NCBI GenBank assembly: GCA_030699005.1
Contig: JAUYLQ010000035.1
Location: 1 to 17,681 of the forward strand
Source: an archaeon
GTDB lineage: Archaea; Nanobdellota; Nanobdellia; Pacearchaeales; GW2011-AR1
DNA: 17,681 bases
Direction: 5' to 3'
This document shows, piece by piece, positions 1 to 8,379 of this stretch. The notes below the pieces were generated by a model, which saw only the letters and a program-made list of their open reading frames with translations, was not told the origin of the DNA and made no database searches. Both the position numbers and the translations under genes were made by a program. Positions within the stretch are counted from its first letter, which is position 1. Every line of letters begins with the position of its first letter.

Positions 1-1
1 T

Positions 2-400
2 TTAATGAATTTAAGAAAAAAAGTCCCCGTAAAGGACTTTTTTTCCTATTTTGAAAGAAATTCATATGCAAAAAATAATGAAACTAATGCTTATAAAAAA
101 AAAGAAGTTGAAAAAATTGAGATAGGAGATTCTGAAAAAAAGAAATTAAAGGGCGTTTCAGAAAGTTTAAATGGAACTGATAAAGCAGTTTTCCTTAATA
201 AAAATTTTGAAGAAATAAAAAGCGTGTCATCAAAATCCGTTTCAGGAATTTTAAAGAGGTTAAAAGAAGTTTTCGCAATTGTTATCGATGGCTCTGCAAC
301 CGGGCTAATTGTTAAATCTTCTGAAGAATCTGGTGTTCAGGTAATTGTTGCAAAAAACTTTCAGACAACAGACACAAAGATTAAGCTCTTGAGTTTTTAG
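2..400 (+). CDS. dnaG: Archaeal DNA primase-like protein DnaG, C-terminal part (5' end outside window)
   Basis: The frame is open to the left edge, so this is the 3' end of a gene that starts before the window. The visible 131-132 residues contain a short basic helix (LRKKVPVKDFF), a lysine/glutamate-rich linker, and a final alpha/beta domain reading GTDKAVFLNKNFEEIKSV, then an AIVIDG strand and a GVQVIVAKN strand. This order matches the region after the TOPRIM domain in archaeal DnaG proteins, where a 'G.A..LDE.FE.I..V' segment and a 'VFDG..T..LV..A...GV' segment close the chain. The TOPRIM catalytic part is not in view. Archaeal DnaG is a primase homologue also found with the exosome. The gene ends 7 nt before the stop of the convergent FAD gene. 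The family call rests on remembered motif order, so it is moderately sure. Confidence 0.68.
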   Translation, partial: LMNLRKKVPVKDFFSYFERNSYAKNNETNAYKKKEVEKIEIGDSEKKKLKGVSESLNGTDKAVFLNKNFEEIKSVSSKSVSGILKRLKEVFAIVIDGSATGLIVKSSEESGVQVIVAKNFQTTDTKIKLLSF

Positions 401-407
401 AAAAAAT

Positions 408-1691
408 TTATTTATCCTTCTGATAATATTTGCTGTAAAGATTGTTTATTGAGAAAGTAATAGCCCTTGGTAAAATGGATTCCATCCAGTGTGGAATAAA
501 AAAGTTTTTCTCTTTTTTAAAGTATTTATCACAATTTCTATTTTGATTAAGAATCTTCCTGGCAGCATAATCTCCGCAAAATGCAGCCCATGGCAAACCC
601 GCGCATCCAAGAACATAAAGAATATCTTTATTTTCTGAATCATAATCTACAACCGGAATTAAATCTTTAGAAGTTGGAACAAATCCCCCCCAAAAAAATT
701 CAAATTTGAGATCTTTTAATGAAGGGTAATGCTTTCTAAAATCTCTTAATATAAATTTCATTAACATTTTAGACTTAACAAAAAAAGGCAAATAAGCGGT
801 TAATGCTGAACTTCCCCCGTATAAAAACCGGTTGTCCGGAAGAATCCTGTAATAATTGTATGCAAGAAGGGTATCCCAGCACATTATTTTTCCCGAAGGA
901 TAAATGCTCTTTATTTCTTTACTTCTTAAGGGTCTACTTACCGCAATGTAACTTTGAGTGTGATATGCATATTTTTTTGTATTCCTAAATCTTTTTTCCC
1001 CAATGGCTATTGAAAGAATAATTTTCCTCCCCTTGATACATCCGCCAGAAGTGTAAACTTTGTTTTTGCTTATACTTTTAGCTTCAGTATTTTCATAAAT
1101 TCTTACTCCTTTTTTTAAAAGTATTTTTTTGAGCTCCTGGATATATTTAACGGGATGAAATGTCCAGGTAGTGCCATATCTGATTCCCCCGGCATAATTT
1201 TTAGCTCCAAGTATTTTTGTGAGGCTTTTTATGTTATATAACTTGTATGGAAACCCTGCCTTTTTTCTTGCTTCCCCCTCTGAAATTACTGCATCAAGTC
1301 CTTTTTTTCCAACCGCCAAGAATAATGAGTCTTCTTTTTTTAAGTCACACCTTAGATTATATTTTTTAGCCGTCTTAACAATTAGGTTTACTCCTTTTTC
1401 AGGAATGCCCCAAACTTCTTTTCCTTCTTTAAGTCCATGCCACCTTATGAAGTGCTTAAGCTCCATTTCGCTGTCAGGCATCAAAAATGCAGAGCTTTTA
1501 CCGGTAGAACCCTCACCGCAAAGGTTTTTTTCAATTAAAACGACATCACCCTTTCCTGAAAGGAAAAGTGCGGCATGTAATCCTGCAATTCCTCCCCCAA
1601 CAACAAGAAAATCGCAATTTATTTCACCCTTTAAACTTTCACAAGAATTAAAATCCTTAAAAGAATCCTCCCAATAGTTCTTTAGAATCAT
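408..1691 (-). CDS. FAD-dependent oxidoreductase (DAO family, PuuB-like)
   Basis: This is a 427-residue flavin enzyme of the D-amino-acid-oxidase/glycine-oxidase superfamily. The N-terminus has the short YWEDS lead typical of gamma-glutamylputrescine-oxidase-like proteins, followed by a Rossmann dinucleotide motif (VVGGGIAGLHAALFL, about residues 31-45) and the acidic residue of the second strand (VVLIEKN). The segment GGIRYGTTWTFHPVKYIQEL and the C-terminal FLYGG and YVLGCAGLPWAAFCGDYAARKIL stretches match the substrate and FAD-binding part of the family. Length is normal. No signal peptide or membrane span is visible. The substrate cannot be told from sequence; an amine or amino acid is the family norm. 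A strong TATA box at 1712-1724 lies about 26 nt upstream of the ATG, so the transcript is probably leaderless, which supports this start. Confidence 0.85.
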   Translation of the reverse strand: MILKNYWEDSFKDFNSCESLKGEINCDFLVVGGGIAGLHAALFLSGKGDVVLIEKNLCGEGSTGKSSAFLMPDSEMELKHFIRWHGLKEGKEVWGIPEKGVNLIVKTAKKYNLRCDLKKEDSLFLAVGKKGLDAVISEGEARKKAGFPYKLYNIKSLTKILGAKNYAGGIRYGTTWTFHPVKYIQELKKILLKKGVRIYENTEAKSISKNKVYTSGGCIKGRKIILSIAIGEKRFRNTKKYAYHTQSYIAVSRPLRSKEIKSIYPSGKIMCWDTLLAYNYYRILPDNRFLYGGSSALTAYLPFFVKSKMLMKFILRDFRKHYPSLKDLKFEFFWGGFVPTSKDLIPVVDYDSENKDILYVLGCAGLPWAAFCGDYAARKILNQNRNCDKYFKKEKNFFIPHWMESILPRAITFSINNLYSKYYQKDK

Positions 1692-1711
1692 ATAATAAAA
1701 AGCTAAAAATC

Positions 1712-1724
1712 ATTTATATATTTT
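1712..1724 (-). promoter_or_regulatory. TATA box for the FAD oxidoreductase gene
   Basis: AAAATATATAAAT read on the minus strand, centred about 26 nt before the ATG at 1691, gives a leaderless start. The element is nearly symmetric and could also be used towards the right. Confidence 0.6.
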
Positions 1725-1760
1725 ATTAAAAGTAAGTGGGCGAAGCTTCTTAAATTTCAT

Positions 1761-2177
1761 ATGCCTTTTCAAAGCATGACTGAACTAGAAAAATTAAGTT
1801 ATGATAATGGAGAACCTAAACTAAATTTAAGCCAAATAAAAAACACGGTAATAAATTTGACGTCTAAAGAAAACTACGACACATTAATGATTCTGTATGA
1901 GGCATCAAGGTGGAAATGGAAAGGCGACAAAAGCCTCCCAACAACGCACAATTATTGGTCTGATGACTCTGAAAAAACATGCATTGACGCAGAAGTTGAT
2001 TTTGAAGGCTTTATGAGGGGTTCACGCGATTATTATGAGAAGATTGGGAAAAAGGTTTTGTATTTTCAGGATTATATAGAAATTCAGGGAATTTCTGAAA
2101 TTCTCCTTGAAGAGCTAACCCTGTGGTTTGAAGCAAACAAACCTGAAAGGAAAAGCAAAGGAATTAAAAAACTTTAA
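1761..2177 (+). CDS. Hypothetical protein, about 133-138 residues
   Basis: I do not recognise this soluble protein. It has a mixed helical N-terminal half, then an aromatic and acidic stretch (RWKWKGD, HNYWSDD), and a C-terminal helix rich in glutamate ending in a lysine-rich tail (ERKSKGIKKL). No signal peptide, membrane span or cysteine motif is seen apart from one isolated Cys. There are two candidate starts: ATG 1761 (MPFQSM) and ATG 1776 (MTELEKL). A TATA-like CTTCTTAAATTTC at about 1745-1757 sits at the leaderless distance from 1776, which favours the shorter form; the better TATA near 1718 would leave a short leader for 1761. It is divergent from the FAD gene and 27 nt ahead of nfo on the same strand. 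Confidence 0.6.
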   Translation: MPFQSMTELEKLSYDNGEPKLNLSQIKNTVINLTSKENYDTLMILYEASRWKWKGDKSLPTTHNYWSDDSEKTCIDAEVDFEGFMRGSRDYYEKIGKKVLYFQDYIEIQGISEILLEELTLWFEANKPERKSKGIKKL

Positions 2178-2204
2178 TAAACACCTTGCCCCTTTTCCAA
2201 AAAC

Positions 2205-3002
2205 ATGGCAAAAAGAAAAGAAAATGAAAACATTAAGTTTGGGCCTGCTGGTCTTGGACCCGTAAAAGACGCGGTCAAAAATCTTGAAGAGTATCATAAA
2301 CTCGGGCTTAAAGCATGTGAAATTGCGTTTACTTATAGCGTTTACATAAAAGAAGAAGATGCAAAGACAATTGGTGAAGCAGCAAAAAGACTTGGAATCC
2401 AACTCTCAATTCATGCACCCTATTTCCTGAATTTAAATTCTGAAGACCCTAAAAAAATTGAAAGCAGCAAAAAAAGAATTTTGGACTGCCTAAAAATAGG
2501 GACAATTCTTCAGGCAAAGTATGTAATTTTTCACTCAGGGTTTTATGGAAAAAAAGGAAAAGAGGAAACTTATGAAAATATAAAGAAAAATATTTTAGAT
2601 CTTCAAGAATTAAGGAAAGAAAAAAATTACACTCCAAACCTTGCACCTGAAACAATGGGCAAAATTAATGTGTTCGGTTCAATTGAAGAAATATCACGTC
2701 TTGTTCATGACACGAAGTGCTCAGCATGCATAGATTTTGCACATATACTTGCAAGGTCCGGAGGGGACTATCGGTTCCGGGAAACTCTTAATAATTTTAA
2801 AGATTTAAAAGAGCTGCATATTCATTTTTCAGGAATAGTCTATGGAGAAAAAGGGGAAAAATATCATAAAAAAACTCCTGAGGAAGAATGGATAAAATTG
2901 TTATCCAACCTGCCAAAAAATAAAAACCTCGTCATAGTAAATGAGTCTCCTGACATGATAAAGGACTCTGCTGCCGGAAAAAGGATTTATGGAAGCCTTT
3001 AA
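2205..3002 (+). CDS. nfo: Endonuclease IV-like AP endonuclease (TIM barrel)
   Basis: This 265-residue protein belongs to the endonuclease IV / xylose-isomerase-like TIM-barrel family, which cuts DNA 5' to abasic sites in base excision repair using three metal ions. Likely metal ligands are His70 (SIHAPYFLNL), His110 (VIFHSGFYG), Glu149 (APETMGK), Asp177 and His180 (CIDFAH), His205/His207 (LHIHFSG), His221 (KYHKKTP) and Glu247 (VNESPD). The aspartate that in E. coli Nfo precedes the DRH histidine is lysine/tyrosine here, as I recall for the archaeal clade with GEK.H motifs. Length fits the archaeal branch, about 20 residues shorter than E. coli Nfo. A TATA-like TTTAATAAAC near 2179, inside the end of the preceding gene, lies 26 nt from the ATG and suggests its own leaderless transcript. 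Confidence 0.85.
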   Translation: MAKRKENENIKFGPAGLGPVKDAVKNLEEYHKLGLKACEIAFTYSVYIKEEDAKTIGEAAKRLGIQLSIHAPYFLNLNSEDPKKIESSKKRILDCLKIGTILQAKYVIFHSGFYGKKGKEETYENIKKNILDLQELRKEKNYTPNLAPETMGKINVFGSIEEISRLVHDTKCSACIDFAHILARSGGDYRFRETLNNFKDLKELHIHFSGIVYGEKGEKYHKKTPEEEWIKLLSNLPKNKNLVIVNESPDMIKDSAAGKRIYGSL

Positions 3003-3076
3003 TGTAACTAATTGTTCTGACAAAAGGTAAAAATATCGTAACTATTTAATTGCATAAATCTGTCATCACCGCAAAG

Positions 3077-3085
3077 TTTATAAAG
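3077..3085 (+). promoter_or_regulatory. TATA box of the S-layer-like gene
   Basis: TTTATAAAG centred at about 3081 predicts a start of transcription near 3107. That would leave about 10 nt of leader to ATG 3117, or about 50 nt to ATG 3156, so this gene may be one of the few here with a real 5' leader. Confidence 0.5.
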
Positions 3086-3155
3086 AAAATTTCCGATTAA
3101 AAACTAACGAAAAACAATGTTTTTCGGACAATTAAATAAAATAAAAAAAGCAAAA

Positions 3156-4409
3156 ATGAATAAAAAAAACCTGGTGTTTACTTTTTGTGCATTTGCACTT
3201 GCTTTGTTCTTAGTTGCTACAGTTAGTGCTGGCGAGTTAGCAAGCAGTTATCAAGTAACTGTTGATGGAACTCTAGTTTCAGCTGTAGGTTCATACCCTG
3301 GGTATGACAAAACTGCAACTACTTCACCAAAAGTGGCAGTTGTTGCCGGTGAAGAGTTCACCCTGAAAGTTTATTTCACTTCAGCAGTTTATGACACAGA
3401 TGTTACTGTAAAAGCAACAGTTGAAGGGGAAAAAGTTGAATTTGATGCAGAAACTTCGGTTTTTGACGTTGAAACAGCTTCTCAGTACAGAAAAGTTCTT
3501 GTTATGAAAGTTCCATACGAACTTAAAGACGAACTTTCTGATGAGTTGACACTTTCAATTGAAATTGATGGAAAAGGCCATAAAACGACTATTCCAGACA
3601 TAACTTTGAAAGTTCAAAGACCCTCATACAACGTTGACATCAAATCAGTGACTACACCCAGTACACTTTCTGCGGGGGAAGAATTCCCTGTTGAAGTTGT
3701 ATTGAAAAACGTTGGTTACAATGATTTAGATGACGTTTACGTATCAGCTGCAATAAGCGAACTTGGTGTTGTTCAGGGACCAAAATGGTTTGGCGACCTT
3801 GTCTCACTTGAAGATTGCGATGATGATGACTGTGACAACGAAGATACTGTTGTTGGGACACTCTATTTGAGAATCCCATATGACGTTACCCCTGGGGTCT
3901 ATGACCTTCAGGTGCTTGTGCAAAACGACGATGTTAAAATTGTTAAGACTGCAAGAATTGTTGTCTCAAACAATTATGTGGACAACATCATAGTTACAAC
4001 TATGAGCCAGAATGTTGCTGTTGGTGAAGAAGCTTCATATAGCCTTTTGATTGTGAATCCAACTGATAACGTGAAAATTTACAGAATCGTTACAGATGGA
4101 AATGTTCTTTCTGCATCACAATCTGTTGTTGCTGTTCCTGCGGGATCAAGCGCTACAGTTGATGTTACAGGAAGTTCAGACAAACCCGGAAAATTCACAT
4201 ACTCTGTGAATGTATTTGACGGGAATACGCTTGTGAAGACAATTCCTTTAGAACTTAATGTTGAAGGGAACGCTTCTTCAAACACAATTGTGGTACTCAC
4301 AATTGTATTAGCAATAATCTTCCTTGTATTGTTAGTTGTGCTGATTGTACTTTTAAGTAGAAAACCAGAAAAATCAACGACAGAAGACTTTGGCGAAAGT
4401 TATTACTAA
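3156..4409 (+). CDS. Secreted, C-terminally anchored S-layer-like protein
   Basis: This 417-residue surface protein (430 if ATG 3117 is used) begins with a signal peptide: MNKKN, a hydrophobic core FTFCAFALALFLVATV, and a likely cut after VSAG. The ectodomain is made of beta-sandwich segments with CARDB/Ig-like features, such as NVDIKSVTTPSTLSAGEEFPV and VVLKNVGYNDLDDVYV, and a later AVGEEASYSLLIVNPTDNV repeat-like segment. An acidic loop with two cysteines (EDCDDDDCDNED) could bind calcium or form a disulfide. The chain ends with a Ser/Asn linker, a strong membrane helix (TIVVLTIVLAIIFLVLLVV) and a short cytoplasmic tail. Proteins of this shape are commonly called putative S-layer proteins in DPANN archaea. 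I chose 3156 because it gives a clean signal peptide; ATG 3117 adds 13 mostly basic residues. The gene ends at a hairpin-plus-T terminator. Confidence 0.75.
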   Translation: MNKKNLVFTFCAFALALFLVATVSAGELASSYQVTVDGTLVSAVGSYPGYDKTATTSPKVAVVAGEEFTLKVYFTSAVYDTDVTVKATVEGEKVEFDAETSVFDVETASQYRKVLVMKVPYELKDELSDELTLSIEIDGKGHKTTIPDITLKVQRPSYNVDIKSVTTPSTLSAGEEFPVEVVLKNVGYNDLDDVYVSAAISELGVVQGPKWFGDLVSLEDCDDDDCDNEDTVVGTLYLRIPYDVTPGVYDLQVLVQNDDVKIVKTARIVVSNNYVDNIIVTTMSQNVAVGEEASYSLLIVNPTDNVKIYRIVTDGNVLSASQSVVAVPAGSSATVDVTGSSDKPGKFTYSVNVFDGNTLVKTIPLELNVEGNASSNTIVVLTIVLAIIFLVLLVVLIVLLSRKPEKSTTEDFGESYY

Positions 4410-4441
4410 CTTTCCCTAATTTTTTAATTTTTTAGAAAAAC

Positions 4442-4472
4442 GGGGGAACCCGAAAAACCCCCTTATTTTTTT
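4442..4472 (+). terminator. Hairpin and T-tract terminator after the S-layer-like gene
   Basis: GGGGG at 4442-4446 can pair with CCCCC at 4458-4462, and a T-rich run follows. It stands out in a very AT-rich intergenic space and lies directly after the stop of the surface-protein gene. The T-run also provides the start of the next gene's TATA box. Confidence 0.6.
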
Positions 4473-4496
4473 ATAAGTTTTTCGGATTTAATATTA

Positions 4497-4730
4497 ATGA
4501 AAATAATGGAAAACTCAATTGAAAAAACATTAAAAGACCTTGAAGAGGGAATCGAAGAAAAAGGATTTAAGTTCTATAAAACAATTAATAACCCGGAATT
4601 TTTATCAAGATTCTTATTGAATTTTCACTTAAAAGACCAGTCCCCATTCTGGGACATGGAAGAATATATCCTTATCCCGACAGAAAAATCTGGTGAGCAC
4701 AAAGTGTATGTTCACTATGGCCACGATTAA
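4497..4730 (+). CDS. Small hypothetical protein, 77 residues
   Basis: I do not recognise this acidic, soluble small protein. It has an amphipathic N-terminal helix (SIEKTLKDLEEGIEEKG) followed by a likely alpha/beta part with many aromatic residues (KFYKTINN, FLSRFLLNFHL, WDMEEYILIPTEK) and a short beta end (HKVYVHYGHD). A TATA element (TTTATAAG at 4470-4477) is about 24 nt upstream of ATG 4497, which supports its reality and a leaderless start; an internal ATG at 4506 is also possible. Its TAA overlaps the TAA of the convergent smc gene inside the shared TTAA at 4727-4730. Confidence 0.6.
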   Translation: MKIMENSIEKTLKDLEEGIEEKGFKFYKTINNPEFLSRFLLNFHLKDQSPFWDMEEYILIPTEKSGEHKVYVHYGHD

Positions 4731-7585
4731 ACTTTTAGGCTGATAATTTTACTAATACCCTCATGCATTGAAACCCCGAAAAGGTTTGTTGCACCTGTGA
4801 TTATCTCGTCGTTATGGGTAATTATAACATATTGCCCTTTTTGCATGTATTTTTTAAGTAGACCCGAGAGACGCTCTGAATTTCTTTTGTCAAGTGCTGC
4901 ATCTATTTCATCCAATATGTAAAAAGCATAGGGCTTCAATTCCTGAATTGCAAATATAAGTGAAAGAGCGACCATCGTCTGTTCTCCCCCTGAAAGGGAC
5001 TTTATGTCGAAGTACTTCCCGTGACCGGTTTTCACAATAACATCCACTCCAGCTTCAAATGGATCTTGTTTGTTCTGAAGCTCTAAAAACACCCTCCCTT
5101 TTGATGAAATCTGTGAAAAGTTCCTGGTAAATATTTCATTCAATTCAACTAATGTTGAAAGGAAGGCTTTTTTCTTTTTGACATCAATTTCATGTATTAT
5201 TTTCAAAACTCCCTCTCTTTCATTTGTGATTACATCAACTTTTTCTTTTATCAAATCATACTCTTTTTTAACTTCATCATAAACCTCAAGAGCCCTCATA
5301 TTCACTGCCCCTATTCTGATAAGTGTTTCCTCAGATTTTTTTAACCTCTCAATTAAAGACTCTTTATTTCCCTTTATAATTTCTGCTTCCGGAAATTCCA
5401 AAATCTCTGTTTCAAGGTTTTCGACTTCTGCATCTTTTTTTGCTTTGTCAATCTTAAGATTGTTGATGCTCTGGTCAAGATTATAAAGAGAATTCCTTTT
5501 TTCAGAAAGTTCAACTTCTTTTTCCCTTATTTTTTGCTGCAGGGAATCCCTTTCTTCAATATACTTTTTTGCCTTTTTTGTCAGTTCCTCTTCTTCTTTT
5601 CTTTTTACTTCAAGTATCTTTACTTTTTCCTCCAGATTTTTTTCAATTACCCCAAGTTCTTCATATAAATCATCTTTCTCCCTTGATAACTGCTTTAATG
5701 AGATAATTAACCTCTCAAGCTCCCTTTGCTTGAAAGAAATTTCTGAAGATAGATTTTCTTTTGTTCTGAGAGAGACTTCCTCTATTTCAATTCTTAAAGT
5801 TTCATATTTCTCTTCCACATTTGAATTCTCATCAAAATTATCTTCAAGTTTACCCCTAATTTTTACTACCTCAGAAATTTCTTTTTTTGCCTCATCCACC
5901 TTTTCCTGAAAATTCCTTATCTGATTATTTTTATCCTGAATCAGGCCAAGTTTTATAGTATCACTTTGCCTTTTTTGAATTTCGTGTTCATGTTCATTAA
6001 TTTCTTTTTTTAATTTATCTGCCTTGGATACAGCATCTTTATATTCATTTCCTACTTCCGTTAACTCTTTTTCCAGGATTTCGATTTTCGGGTTTGCTTC
6101 ATCTTTTATTGAATGAATATGCTCTTGTGTAATTTTACTTTTACAAAGAGGGCAAACGTCAAGCTTACCTATTTTTTCGATTATTTTACGAAACTCCTCT
6201 ATTTTTGAAGTATTAAGGACTGTGATTTTCTCTATTTCCCTCTCCCTTTTTTCAAGAGCTTCAAGAATCTCTTTTTTTTCGTTTAAACCTTTTTTTAATT
6301 CTTCAACTTTCTTTTCAGTTGTTTTTTTGTCAAACAATTCTGAAGAAAGAGTTTCAACCTGCTTTAGAAGAAATGCCACACCTTGAGAATACTCCTGAAG
6401 GTTTTCTTTTTTATCTTCAAGCTTTTCCCTTAATGACTTAAGTTCACTTTTATCCATATACCTCTTTTTTCTTAATTCTTCAAGTTTTTCAAGATCTCTT
6501 TTTTTAGAAGAAAGTTCCTTTTCAGTCTTTGCAACGCTTGGAGATTCATACTTTAAATCCCTGATTGTTACCTCTGCTTCTTCCATTGAAGACTGAAGAC
6601 CTAACTTTTTTCTCTCAAGCTCTTTTAATTTTTTTTCATGATTCTCTTTTTTTACATTTAATCCGGCAAGGTCTGCCCTTAAATTTGAAATTTCCTGATT
6701 TAATTTTTCCTGCTCTAAGCCTGTTTGCTTTTGGATTTTTGAATTTATTTCCAGAATATTGTCTTCAAAACCCTCAATTTCTGACTCAAAGGCAAGAGCA
6801 ACTTTTTTCACCTTTTCAACTTCTTTATTTTTCGAATTAATTCCTTTTTCAATTTCTTCATTTTCTTTTTTCTTTTCTGAAAGGTCAGAAAATATAATGC
6901 TTTTCCTTAATTTCCTTATCTCCTCTTCAAGTTTTTTATGTTTCATTGCAGATTCCCTTTCCTTTTCAAGATTTGCCAAGTAAGAATTTCTTTCCCTCAA
7001 GATTGCACTCACCTCTTTAAGTTTTTCTTCAGTTTTTTCAAGCTCATGAAGCGACTTTTCTTTTCTTGATTCATATATTGAAATTCCTGCAACTTCCTCA
7101 ATTACTCCCCTTCTTTCATCCGGTTGCATTCTCACAAAATTCTGAATTTCCCCCTGAAGAACAATATTAAATCCATTCGGGTCAATTCCGGCCTGGGCTA
7201 AAAGCCCTAAAACCTCCTGCCTCGTCTTCGTTTCATTGTTTATTCTGTAAATACTTTGGCCGTTTTTTCTCACAATTCTTTTTACTGAAATTTCTCTTTC
7301 ATTTGAAGCAAATACTTTATTTTCATTGTCAAACACTATCTCAACCGAAGCTTCTTTTGCAGGAGAGGCAGCTTTTGTTCCGAGGAATATCAGATTGCTT
7401 GCCTTTGCCGCCCTCATTGACTTTATTGAAAGCCTTCCAAGAACAAAGCACAGTGCATCAGTAATGTTTGATTTTCCTGAGCCATTTGGACCAAGAATAA
7501 CATTTATTCCGGGTGTAAAGGGGATTTCAGTTTTCCTTGGGAAACTCTTAAACCCATGCATGACCAACCTCTTTATATAGGACAT
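4727..7585 (-). CDS. smc: SMC-type chromosome ATPase with a Rad50-like zinc hook in place of the hinge
   Basis: This 952-residue ABC-type ATPase should hold or loop DNA in chromosome organisation. The N-terminal head has MSYIKRLVMHGFKSF, Walker A GPNGSGKSN (residues 32-40), the SMC segment KSMRAAKASNLIFLG and the Q-lobe/arm region YNIVLQGEI-like (FNIVLQGEI). The C-terminal head has AVNMRALEVYDEV (about 760-772), the ABC signature LSGGEQT (about 863-869) and Walker B YILDEIDAALD (D892, E893). These are SMC rather than Rad50 hallmarks. Between them lie two coiled-coil arms of roughly 300 residues and, at C478 and C481, exactly mid-chain, the motif VCPLCKSKITQEH, a zinc-hook CxxC. No globular hinge is visible, which explains why the protein is about 200 residues shorter than usual SMCs. 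No kleisin gene is in the window. TATA-like CTTAAAAAG at about 7611 gives a leaderless start. Confidence 0.9.
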   Translation of the reverse strand: MSYIKRLVMHGFKSFPRKTEIPFTPGINVILGPNGSGKSNITDALCFVLGRLSIKSMRAAKASNLIFLGTKAASPAKEASVEIVFDNENKVFASNEREISVKRIVRKNGQSIYRINNETKTRQEVLGLLAQAGIDPNGFNIVLQGEIQNFVRMQPDERRGVIEEVAGISIYESRKEKSLHELEKTEEKLKEVSAILRERNSYLANLEKERESAMKHKKLEEEIRKLRKSIIFSDLSEKKKENEEIEKGINSKNKEVEKVKKVALAFESEIEGFEDNILEINSKIQKQTGLEQEKLNQEISNLRADLAGLNVKKENHEKKLKELERKKLGLQSSMEEAEVTIRDLKYESPSVAKTEKELSSKKRDLEKLEELRKKRYMDKSELKSLREKLEDKKENLQEYSQGVAFLLKQVETLSSELFDKKTTEKKVEELKKGLNEKKEILEALEKREREIEKITVLNTSKIEEFRKIIEKIGKLDVCPLCKSKITQEHIHSIKDEANPKIEILEKELTEVGNEYKDAVSKADKLKKEINEHEHEIQKRQSDTIKLGLIQDKNNQIRNFQEKVDEAKKEISEVVKIRGKLEDNFDENSNVEEKYETLRIEIEEVSLRTKENLSSEISFKQRELERLIISLKQLSREKDDLYEELGVIEKNLEEKVKILEVKRKEEEELTKKAKKYIEERDSLQQKIREKEVELSEKRNSLYNLDQSINNLKIDKAKKDAEVENLETEILEFPEAEIIKGNKESLIERLKKSEETLIRIGAVNMRALEVYDEVKKEYDLIKEKVDVITNEREGVLKIIHEIDVKKKKAFLSTLVELNEIFTRNFSQISSKGRVFLELQNKQDPFEAGVDVIVKTGHGKYFDIKSLSGGEQTMVALSLIFAIQELKPYAFYILDEIDAALDKRNSERLSGLLKKYMQKGQYVIITHNDEIITGATNLFGVSMHEGISKIISLKV

Positions 7586-7618
7586 ATTTAGACAAAGAAA
7601 CTTGACTTTTTAAGATTT

Positions 7619-8293
7619 TCAGAACCCCAATTCCCTTTGAGAAAGCTTTAGAGAAGCATCTTTCCATGTTGACCAGCTTCTCCTGAATAAGCCTTCATTT
7701 CCAAACTTCAGAGCAAATTTTTCGGTAAACTTTATTGTTAAGGGGTCCGTACAGTATCCCGAACCGATTTCATCACCATACTTTTCTTTTAACTTTCTTA
7801 CCCTTCTTTCCCTTTCACTTTTTGCTAAGATTGATGCTGCAGAAACAGCCAGATAATTCACATCCGCTTTATGCTCAATAATTAAGTCTATGTTTGACAG
7901 ATTTTTTATTTTCGTTTTTATTGCGTCTGTCCATGATTTTATTCCAATTGAAGGGCAATCAATAATTACTTTCATTTTTTCAGTTCCGGGGTTTAGAGTG
8001 TTTATAATCTCTGCAAATTTTCTTGCCTCAAGTTCAGTTAAATTAATCCCTTGAGAGTTTGCCCCATCTATCTCTTCAGCTTCACAAACAATTGTATGGA
8101 AATTTTTTATCACTTTTTTTATTTCAGCTTCAAGAAAGTCTCTTTTTTTTGGGGTAACTAATTTTGAATCTTTTACCCCAAGCCTCCTTAAATTGCGCTC
8201 ACTTTCTTTTTCGATTAAACACCCAACAAGGACCATTGGACCAATCACAGGACCCTTTCCAGCTTCATCAAGACCAAGAATTAATTCACCCAT
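7619..8293 (-). CDS. rnhB: Ribonuclease HII
   Basis: This 224-residue enzyme removes ribonucleotides and RNA primers from RNA/DNA hybrids. All four acidic active-site residues are visible: D9 and E10 in LGLDEAGKGPVIGPM, D112 in VIIDCPS, and D144 in HKADVNYLAVSAASILAK. The DSKLVTPKKR segment and the GSGYCTDPLT motif near 177-186 are also typical. The usual DEAGRGP arginine is lysine here (K13), a conservative change. Length fits archaeal RNase HII. It sits 33 nt upstream of smc on the same strand, but a TATA-like element in the gap suggests smc has its own promoter. A weak TATA-like ATTAAAAAC near 8319 precedes the ATG. Confidence 0.93.
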   Translation of the reverse strand: MGELILGLDEAGKGPVIGPMVLVGCLIEKESERNLRRLGVKDSKLVTPKKRDFLEAEIKKVIKNFHTIVCEAEEIDGANSQGINLTELEARKFAEIINTLNPGTEKMKVIIDCPSIGIKSWTDAIKTKIKNLSNIDLIIEHKADVNYLAVSAASILAKSERERRVRKLKEKYGDEIGSGYCTDPLTIKFTEKFALKFGNEGLFRRSWSTWKDASLKLSQRELGF

Positions 8294-8379
8294 TTGGTAA
8301 AAAAGGAAATTGGGTTTTTAATGATTTTGATATGCTCGGGGATAATTAAAATTATAAATGAGAAAAAGATTTTTTAAAC

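Noticed and set aside
803..1677. Plus-strand open frames of 61 and 152 residues
   Set aside because: Antisense to the well-supported FAD oxidoreductase.
6565..6983. Plus-strand open frames inside smc
   Set aside because: They are mirror images of the lysine/glutamate-rich coiled coil (Phe/Leu/Ser-rich products) and have no promoter or family.
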